Below are positions 15,684 through 20,576 of a stretch of 20,576 nucleotides of DNA, in pieces. Position numbers and translations under genes: made by a program. Source of the DNA: Selenomonadaceae bacterium UBA2897. Lineage in GTDB: Bacteria > Bacillota > Negativicutes > Selenomonadales > Selenomonadaceae. Every line of letters starts with the position of its first letter. Positions within the stretch are counted from its first letter, which is position 1. Where the stretch lies: the NCBI GenBank assembly GCA_002350105.1, contig DEDT01000057.1:1-20576 (forward strand), in the 5' to 3' direction. The notes below the pieces were generated by a model. It saw only the letters and a program-made list of their open reading frames with translations. It was not told the DNA's origin and made no database searches.

Positions 15684-15712
15684 ATTTGTCTTTTTCTATA
15701 CAAAAGACAAAT
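15684..15712. promoter_or_regulatory. 11-bp perfect inverted repeat upstream of DUF4321-radC
   Basis: ATTTGTCTTTT (15684-15694) and AAAAGACAAAT (15702-15712) are separated by 7 nt, between the transporter terminator and the DUF4321 start. It is AT-rich with no clear trailing T-run, so an operator or a leader hairpin are both possible. No convincing promoter boxes could be assigned nearby. Confidence 0.45.
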
Positions 15713-15731
15713 TTCCTGCCAGAGAGTATAA

Positions 15732-15770
15732 ATAAAAAGAAAAAATCGAGCCCGCCAGGCAGGCCCGATT
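15732..15770 (-). terminator. Intrinsic terminator of the transporter gene
   Basis: A 10-bp stem (ATCGGGCCTG with CGGGCTCGAT, two wobbles), a 5-nt loop and TTTTTTCTTTTT on the minus strand, about 37 nt after the stop codon of the transporter. It is a strong Rho-independent terminator. Confidence 0.9.
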
Positions 15771-15806
15771 ATCATTTTAGCGAATATGCTGTTTTTCTGC
15801 AACGCC

Positions 15807-17084
15807 TTACAACAGATAACGCAGGTAAACATAAATAGTAGAAAGCAAAATCGTCAGTAGCATCAGCGGGAAACCGACCTTCAGATAATGCATGAACGTG
15901 ATGCGCACGCCACGCTCCTGTGCCAGGCCAGCCACAATGAGGTTCGCCGACGCACCGACCAGCGTACCGTTGCCACCGAGACAAGCACCGAGCGCGAGGC
16001 TCCACCAAACCGGGTCGAGATTGCTGATGCCCATAGTACCCATCCCCTGGATGAGTGGAATCATCGTCGCCACGAAGGGGATGTTATCCAGCACCGAGGA
16101 GACGATGGCGGAGAGCCAAAGCACGAGCATGGCCGTCGCCGTGACATCGCCACCCGTGATCTCGACGGCCTTCTGCGCCAGATCACCGATGATACCCGTC
16201 TCGATGAGACCGCCCACCGCGATGAAGAGGCCAATGAAGAAGAAGAGCGTCGCCCATTCCACCGCCTTCATCGAAGACTCGACGAGGTGATGACTGCCGC
16301 CCGCCAGCAGGAGCAGCAGGAAGCCGCCGCTGAGCGCGATGACCGCCGACTCCAGATGCAGCATACTGTGCGTGAAGAAGCCCAGTACAGTGAGTGCAAG
16401 CACGAACAGTGACTTCCAGAGCAGCATGCGATCCTTAAGCTGCTTGTGCGCATCCATGGCCATGACTTCTGCCTGCAGCTCCGGCTTGGTATGAAGCTGA
16501 TCACGGTAGAGCCATTCTACAATAATCATTACTGCAGCCAGGCAGAGGAAAGCAATGGGCGCCAGATTCGCGATGAACGCATTGAACGTCAGATGAGGCA
16601 CCGCACTGCCAATCATGATGTTCGGCGGGTCACCAATCAGCGTGGCCGTTCCTCCGACATTCGAGGCAATGATCTGCGTGAGCAGGAAAGGTTTGGGGCT
16701 GAGGTGCAGTTTTTGCGTGATGGAGAACGTAACCGGCACCATGAGCAGCACCGTCGTCACGTTGTCAAGAAAGCCGGAGAATACCGCCGTGATGAGACCG
16801 AGATAAATGAGAATACGGCGTGGCTCCGCCTTGGCCGCCTGGGCGGCGCGGATGGCCACGAAGTCAAAGAGTCCGGTGTGCGCCGTAATGCCCACGAGCA
16901 CCATCATGCCCACGAGCAGCCCCAGCGTGTTGAAATCCACATGAGATAAGGCCTTATCAAAGCTCAGGATGCCCGTGATGATCATGGCCAGTGCGCCGAT
17001 GACGGCTGCTACCGTGCGATGAATCTTCTCTGAGACGATAACCGCATACATGAATACGAAGATGGATGCTGCTACAATTGCCAT
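15807..17084 (-). CDS. ArsB/NhaD-like (ion transporter superfamily) permease
   Basis: A 425-residue polytopic membrane protein with about eleven hydrophobic segments and an internal two-fold repeat typical of the ion transporter superfamily. FLDNVTT (105-111) pairs with VLDNIPF (331-337), and ASNVGGTATLIGDPPN (140-155) pairs with GACLGGNGTLVGASAN (366-381). These match ArsB/NhaD/P-protein type carriers. The substrate could be sodium, arsenite, a dicarboxylate or another anion; the sequence does not decide, and no arsR or arsC is nearby. The ATG has AAAGGAGG at ideal spacing. The gene has its own promoter and a structured leader, and ends in a strong terminator, so it is a single-gene unit. 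Confidence 0.9.
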   Translation of the reverse strand: MAIVAASIFVFMYAVIVSEKIHRTVAAVIGALAMIITGILSFDKALSHVDFNTLGLLVGMMVLVGITAHTGLFDFVAIRAAQAAKAEPRRILIYLGLITAVFSGFLDNVTTVLLMVPVTFSITQKLHLSPKPFLLTQIIASNVGGTATLIGDPPNIMIGSAVPHLTFNAFIANLAPIAFLCLAAVMIIVEWLYRDQLHTKPELQAEVMAMDAHKQLKDRMLLWKSLFVLALTVLGFFTHSMLHLESAVIALSGGFLLLLLAGGSHHLVESSMKAVEWATLFFFIGLFIAVGGLIETGIIGDLAQKAVEITGGDVTATAMLVLWLSAIVSSVLDNIPFVATMIPLIQGMGTMGISNLDPVWWSLALGACLGGNGTLVGASANLIVAGLAQERGVRITFMHYLKVGFPLMLLTILLSTIYVYLRYLL

Positions 17085-17142
17085 AAGATGCCTCCTTTGC
17101 TGTACCGCAAGTCCGACAAAAGGGGCCTGCGAAGAAAAGAAT

Positions 17143-17173
17143 AGACGGAGCCCGTATTGAACAGACTCCGCCT
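17143..17173 (-). promoter_or_regulatory. Leader hairpin (possible attenuator) of the transporter gene
   Basis: A 13-position stem (17161-17173 with 17143-17155, three wobbles) with a 5-nt loop lies in the leader between the predicted transcription start (about 17195) and the start codon. It is followed on the minus strand by the pyrimidine-rich ATTCTTTTCTTC. It resembles a conditional terminator or a riboswitch expression platform. I do not recognise a known riboswitch class. Confidence 0.55.
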
Positions 17174-17201
17174 AAAAAGATTTGCTTATGCGATTGCACT
17201 C

Positions 17202-17230
17202 ATTATAACATGACACAAGGACATTTGCAA
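17202..17230 (-). promoter_or_regulatory. Promoter of the transporter gene
   Basis: TTGCAA (17225-17230), a 17-nt spacer and a perfect TATAAT (17202-17207) on the minus strand. It lies between the diguanylate cyclase stop and the transporter, giving a leader of about 110 nt. Confidence 0.75.
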
Positions 17231-17256
17231 GCTGTCATTCTCGTCTTTTTATTGCT

Positions 17257-19014
17257 TTAATCAGATTTGGCGCAGGCGATAGCATTCTTCCCCTGTATCT
17301 TCTTGGCCTCGTAAAGCGCATTATCCGCCCGCTTGAACAGTGTCCCCTCGTTGTCACCATCCTCAGCCAGTGCAATGCCGATGCTCGTCGTGATATGTTC
17401 ACCGGAAGGCAGTGCCTCCAACGCTGCGATATGTGCATGCATACGCTCAGCGACCTCCCTTGCCCGTGCCATCCCCGTATTGCGCAACACCACGAAGAAC
17501 TCATCACCGCCCATGCGGCCCGGCGCATCGACACCAAGCCGCGTTTGCTGCCGCAGAATCTGGGCGACATCCTGCAGGGCCCGATCGCCGGCATCATGGC
17601 CAAAGGAATCGTTGATGCCCTTGAAATTATCGATATCGAGCATGATGACCGCAAGCGGTTTCCCCTGTGCAGCTGCCTCATGCAGCATCTTTTTCAGTAA
17701 ATGATCCGTCGCGCCACGGTTGTAGAGATGCGTCAACAAGTCCGTGCGAGCAAGCTCACGGTAGCGATTCTTGGCCTCCTCCAGTTCAGCAATCGTTGTC
17801 TGGATAAAGTTCACCAGATGACGCATATCCGCCGTACGCTTGTCGTAATGCGACTGGCGCGGTGGCAGCGTAACGACACTCTGCTCCGGCCTGCCTTCAC
17901 GCATGCCCACGAGCACGAATGTCATATTCGCGACCATGATTTCACTCTCGTGCCGCATGAACTCGCCGAAAGCATAGAACCCACCCAGAGGTGCAAACGT
18001 GCATAGCGCCAGTTCTTTCTCCGTATCCTCGCGCATGAGCAGGCTGCGTGCCACACAGCTTACGCCGAAAAGAACCTGTGGACGAAAACCGGCCACCTTC
18101 ACGACCAGCTCATCCGCCCGGTCGAGGATGGATTGCGGATCGCCATAGGCCAGCTGGACTTCCTCGCCCGTGTAGATATCCGCACCAAAGTGCAGGCTGC
18201 CATCTGGTCGGCTGTAGAAAGGATGCCGGGCCAGCGTCAGGCCATGGCGCTCCAGGAAAATGGGGAAGGTCAGTGCATCCAGCTGAAACTCCTCGCCTTC
18301 CTCGATTCCCAGATAATCGCGGTATACCCGCGCCGCCGGATGGTGATTGATCTCCAGCATCGTAAACGGGCCGCGCATCGCCGTCACGCGCATCTTCTGT
18401 CCCAACGGACGCCAACCGAAGCTGTAATCCAAGGCGACATGCAAATCCTCACCGCGATAAACAACCGCGACAATACCGGCATTCAGGACATCCTTTCCCG
18501 CCAACAATCGCCCTTTCCCCTGCAAAGAACCATTATCCGTGATGCCACCGAAAACCCGGATTTCCGGCACACACTTCCCCAGTTCGTGCAGGAATGGCTG
18601 CAGATACAGATCCTTTCCCGCCGCAAAAAGCTGAATTGCCCGGACATCCGAGGCTCCCCGGACTAGCGTCAGCAGTTCTTCCCCCGCCTCTTGCAACGAT
18701 ACCTCTGGCAATGCATAAGCGTAAAGCTCTACCTCGCTCCGGGTAAAAAGCGTAACGGTCACGACCACAGCCTGCTCCATGAGACGGCTATTCATGATCT
18801 GCTTACGGGTAACCGCACCTGTCAGGACGGCCTTGGGAAAAGCCTCCAGCAAGCGCACCTGCACCTGCCGCAGCAGTTCCTTCTGCGCCGGAGGCGCATA
18901 CAGCGTGACCAGCATCCCTGAAACGCGCGGTACCGCCGCCACCTGCCACTGCACCTGCTCCAACATCGATGCGATATCCGATACCTGATGCAGAGCATAA
19001 GAATATTGTTGCAA
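17257..19014 (-). CDS. FIST-domain sensor diguanylate cyclase (GGDEF)
   Basis: A cytoplasmic protein of about 585 residues. The first two thirds match the FIST N and FIST C sensory domains (LTGAVTRKQIMNSRL; FGGITDNG; AGIVAVVYRGEDLHVALDYSFGW; FGVSCVARSLL), proposed to bind small ligands such as amino acids. A helical linker (FIQTTIAELEEAKNRYRELA) leads to a GGDEF domain with TDLLTHLYNR, LDIDNFKGINDSFGHDAGD and an intact GGDEF motif (about 501-505), so it should make cyclic di-GMP from GTP. The inhibitory RxxD site reads LGVD, so product inhibition may be lost. The start is TTG 19014, placed just after AGGTGA. The longest frame (to 19101) begins upstream of the promoter and is ruled out; a GTG at 19023 lies inside the RBS. 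No terminator is evident after it. Confidence 0.93.
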   Translation of the reverse strand: MQQYSYALHQVSDIASMLEQVQWQVAAVPRVSGMLVTLYAPPAQKELLRQVQVRLLEAFPKAVLTGAVTRKQIMNSRLMEQAVVVTVTLFTRSEVELYAYALPEVSLQEAGEELLTLVRGASDVRAIQLFAAGKDLYLQPFLHELGKCVPEIRVFGGITDNGSLQGKGRLLAGKDVLNAGIVAVVYRGEDLHVALDYSFGWRPLGQKMRVTAMRGPFTMLEINHHPAARVYRDYLGIEEGEEFQLDALTFPIFLERHGLTLARHPFYSRPDGSLHFGADIYTGEEVQLAYGDPQSILDRADELVVKVAGFRPQVLFGVSCVARSLLMREDTEKELALCTFAPLGGFYAFGEFMRHESEIMVANMTFVLVGMREGRPEQSVVTLPPRQSHYDKRTADMRHLVNFIQTTIAELEEAKNRYRELARTDLLTHLYNRGATDHLLKKMLHEAAAQGKPLAVIMLDIDNFKGINDSFGHDAGDRALQDVAQILRQQTRLGVDAPGRMGGDEFFVVLRNTGMARAREVAERMHAHIAALEALPSGEHITTSIGIALAEDGDNEGTLFKRADNALYEAKKIQGKNAIACAKSD

Positions 19015-19065
19015 AAAATTCACCTGCCTAAATACTAGGACGTTATGCCCAAAAACACGAATTGA

Positions 19066-19094
19066 ATTATAGCCGCTCATCATGAAAAAAGCAA
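19066..19094 (-). promoter_or_regulatory. Promoter of the diguanylate cyclase gene
   Basis: TTGCTT (19089-19094), a 17-nt spacer and a perfect TATAAT (19066-19071) on the minus strand. The start near 19059 gives a leader of about 45 nt before the TTG start codon. It is divergent from the tRNA promoter 40 nt away. Confidence 0.75.
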
Positions 19095-19134
19095 GGAGCA
19101 ATCCCTGATATATGGCGGCAAAAGCATAAAATAG

Positions 19135-19163
19135 TTGACATGAGCATAGTGAATCGCTATAAT
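19135..19163 (+). promoter_or_regulatory. Consensus promoter of the tRNA unit
   Basis: TTGACA (19135-19140), exactly 17 nt, and TATAAT (19158-19163): a perfect sigma-A promoter on the plus strand. The predicted start near 19170 is only a few bases before the tRNA-Pro gene. Confidence 0.92.
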
Positions 19164-19174
19164 AGTTAGGTATT

Positions 19175-19251
19175 CGGGATGTAGCGCAGTTTGGTAGCGC
19201 GCTTGCTTTGGGAGCAAGATGTCGCAGGTTCGAATCCTGTCATCCCGACCA
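19175..19251 (+). tRNA. tRNA-Pro (anticodon TGG)
   Basis: A 77-nt cloverleaf with the acceptor stem CGGGATG/CATCCCG, D-stem GCGC/GCGC, and anticodon stem CTTGC/GCAAG with loop TTTGGGA (anticodon TGG at 19209-19211). The T-arm is CAGG-TTCGAAT-CCTG and the 3' CCA is encoded. It reads the CCA and other CCN proline codons. Confidence 0.97.
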
Positions 19252-19257
19252 TCTATT

Positions 19258-19334
<77 letters not shown>

Positions 19335-19344
19335 GTAAAATCAA

Positions 19345-19376
19345 GGGTTCCGGGGATTTTCCCCGGAGCCCTTTTT
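19345..19376 (+). terminator. Intrinsic terminator of the tRNA unit
   Basis: An 11-bp stem (GGGTTCCGGGG with CCCCGGAGCCC, one G-T pair), a 5-nt loop and TTTTT, ten bases after the tRNA-Arg CCA. Confidence 0.93.
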
Positions 19377-19380
19377 GCTT

Positions 19381-19404
19381 AGTGGGTCAATAAGTGGGTC
19401 AATA
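19381..19404. repeat. Two tandem 12-bp repeats, candidate integrase arm-type sites
   Basis: AGTGGGTCAATA occurs twice without a gap (19381-19392, 19393-19404), between the tRNA terminator and the integrase terminator. Short direct repeats next to a tRNA attachment site and beyond the 3' end of int fit the arm-type binding sites of tyrosine integrases. The role is inferred from position. Confidence 0.6.
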
Positions 19405-19406
19405 GC

Positions 19407-19440
19407 AAAAAAAATGGCCCTTCCACAAGGGAAAAGCCAT
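19407..19440 (-). terminator. Intrinsic terminator of the integrase gene
   Basis: On the minus strand the stem CCCTT/AAGGG with a 4-nt loop is extended by ATGG/CCAT across a 5-nt bulge and followed by eight T. It lies 20 nt after the integrase stop codon. Confidence 0.75.
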
Positions 19441-19460
19441 AGAGCTGAAATGCTATACCA

Positions 19461-20504
19461 TCATTTGGCAACACCAGGCCAGCAAGCTGTGATGATGCCC
19501 TCAAAGCGGCCGTAGAAGACAAATCCCTCCTTAAAGATTTTGTTGAGCGCATCGATGGCTGGACGCTGCATATCCGGCAGGACATGACTATACGTATCCA
19601 TCGTCACCTTGATGGAGCTATGCCCCAGGCGCTCCTGTACCACTTTGGGATTGACCCCCATCTGTAGGAGCAACGTTGCATGAGTATGCCTTAGCCCATG
19701 AAAGGTAAAGCCCTCGGGTATATTGCACTTCTTCAGCAGCGGGTGAAAATAGCGGCGGGCAAAGTTCGTTGGGCTGAGCGGATCCCCGAAGGGACTGGTA
19801 AAGACCAAATCCTGCCAATGGAACATATTTCCCAAGCTATCCGCATATTGCCGTTGCCATACCTGATAGGCACGCAACCGTTCCACGTCCTTGGGCATCA
19901 AAGCCACATTACGGCGGCTTTTCATGGTTTTGGGTGCCTGAAATACGGCACCTTGGCCGACCACATGCGCCAGAGAACGGCGGACATGCAGGGCAGCCTG
20001 GTCAAGGTCAATATCCTCCCACTTGAGACCGAACACTTCCCCCTGCCTTAAGCCAGTATGCGCCGTCAGCGAAATCAGTTCCGACATCATACGTCCCATA
20101 TATGGATGGTCGATTTCCATAGCCGTATCAATGAGGTTATCCACCTCATCCTTGGTCAAGACGACGATTTCCTTCTTGGTCAACTTAGGTGGCCGTGTCA
20201 TCTTAACGGGATTGCTGGCCAGCTTGCCCGCCCGCACAGCTTCGTCCAGGCACATAGAGAAGTACCTGCGAGCAGCCCGGACCGTCGAGGGCGATATACC
20301 CGTGCCTTTGCCACCACCGTGTACCAGCAGTCCGTTAAAGTGCCGCTGCAGCACTTCGACCGTAACTGCCTCCAACGGCATATCGCCGAAGGCCGGCAGA
20401 ATATAGTTTTTGAGGCTGCTGACGTACTTCTCATAAGTACGTGCCCGAACGCGCGGCTTCACCATCGTCGTCATGCACTCATGCACCCATTCCCTCACCG
20501 TCAC
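19461..20504 (-). CDS. int: Tyrosine recombinase/phage-type integrase, N-terminus incomplete
   Basis: Site-specific recombinase that would integrate and excise a mobile element, probably at the adjacent tRNA-Arg. From the visible GTG it is 347 residues. The core-binding SAM-like domain (TVREWVHECM to about residue 100) is followed by the catalytic domain with Arg153 (HTGLRQGEV), a Lys near 192-195, HGLRHTH (His269, Arg272), LGHSS (His295) and nucleophile Tyr305 in DTYSHV. All catalytic residues are present. The arm-binding domain expected before the core is not in frame: upstream codons read HYKEFSRNLELAKQPKVEVV back to a TGA at 20571-20573, with no ATG. It is either truncated, frameshifted or started at this GTG (AAGG 8 nt upstream). 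The C-terminus has a slightly extended tail. Confidence 0.88.
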   Translation of the reverse strand: MTVREWVHECMTTMVKPRVRARTYEKYVSSLKNYILPAFGDMPLEAVTVEVLQRHFNGLLVHGGGKGTGISPSTVRAARRYFSMCLDEAVRAGKLASNPVKMTRPPKLTKKEIVVLTKDEVDNLIDTAMEIDHPYMGRMMSELISLTAHTGLRQGEVFGLKWEDIDLDQAALHVRRSLAHVVGQGAVFQAPKTMKSRRNVALMPKDVERLRAYQVWQRQYADSLGNMFHWQDLVFTSPFGDPLSPTNFARRYFHPLLKKCNIPEGFTFHGLRHTHATLLLQMGVNPKVVQERLGHSSIKVTMDTYSHVLPDMQRPAIDALNKIFKEGFVFYGRFEGIITACWPGVAK

Positions 20505-20576
20505 GACCTCGACCTTGGGCTGCTTAGCTAGTTCCAGATTCCGGCTAAACTCTTTATAATGGCACGCTTGTCAAGA

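Noticed and set aside
17085..17207. Known riboswitch (fluoride, Mn yybP-ykoY, Na/Li types) upstream of the transporter
   Set aside because: I could not find the conserved core motifs of these classes by eye, so only a generic leader hairpin is reported.
19015..19101. Upstream start giving a 614-residue diguanylate cyclase with a hydrophobic N-terminus
   Set aside because: The TTGCTT-17-TATAAT promoter lies within this stretch, so the mRNA would not contain that start; the apparent N-terminal hydrophobic segment is an artefact of the longer frame.
19381..19404. Short tandem repeats as a CRISPR array
   Set aside because: There are only two 12-bp units with no spacers and no cas genes; an integrase arm-site explanation fits the position better.

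Overview
The window looks like part of a chromosome from a Negativicutes bacterium (a Firmicute with an outer membrane), most likely of the Selenomonas/Mitsuokella type. That placement is an inference. It rests on the moderately high GC content, strong Gram-positive-style Shine-Dalgarno sites, a glmS ribozyme, DUF4321 next to radC, and the gene order mreBCD-mrdA-minCDE-rodA followed by a radical SAM/DUF2344 gene and RNase G. Every protein gene is on the minus strand, so transcription runs from high to low coordinates. Only two tRNA genes lie on the plus strand.

In transcription order (right to left): (a) 19.38-20.58 kb is the end of an integrative element, with a tyrosine integrase lacking its N-terminal arm-binding domain in the visible frame, its terminator, and a 12-bp tandem repeat resembling integrase arm sites. 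It abuts a plus-strand tRNA-Pro(TGG)/tRNA-Arg(TCT) unit that has a perfect consensus promoter and an intrinsic terminator. (b) 17.26-19.01 kb encodes a FIST-sensor diguanylate cyclase with its own promoter. (c) 15.81-17.08 kb encodes an ArsB/NhaD-like ion transporter with a structured leader. (d) 14.66-15.65 kb encodes DUF4321 and RadC. (e) 7.23-14.51 kb is a cell-shape and division operon: mreB, mreC, mreD, mrdA (PBP2), minC, minD, minE, rodA. (f) A 162-bp near-symmetric palindromic element (MITE-like) abuts the end of rodA and contributes two bases of its stop codon. (g) 2.89-7.01 kb encodes a fused B12-binding radical SAM/DUF2344 protein and ribonuclease G. (h) glmS follows, preceded by a glmS ribozyme with its own promoter and followed by a terminator. 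(i) A YbjN-like small protein, its terminator and a near-perfect promoter that reads off the left edge complete the window.

Functionally, the central region couples the elongation machinery (MreBCD, PBP2, RodA) with septum placement (MinCDE). glmS supplies amino sugar for the peptidoglycan these enzymes polymerise, and its ribozyme provides feedback from GlcN6P. Several genes appear to start at TTG codons placed just behind a strong Shine-Dalgarno, so naive longest-ORF starts are wrong for rng, the radical SAM gene and the diguanylate cyclase. No CRISPR, antiphage or secondary-metabolite system is visible. The most unusual items are the palindromic element at rodA, the integrative-element junction with a possibly frameshifted integrase, the fused radical SAM protein with its linker cysteine cluster, and the transporter leader hairpin.
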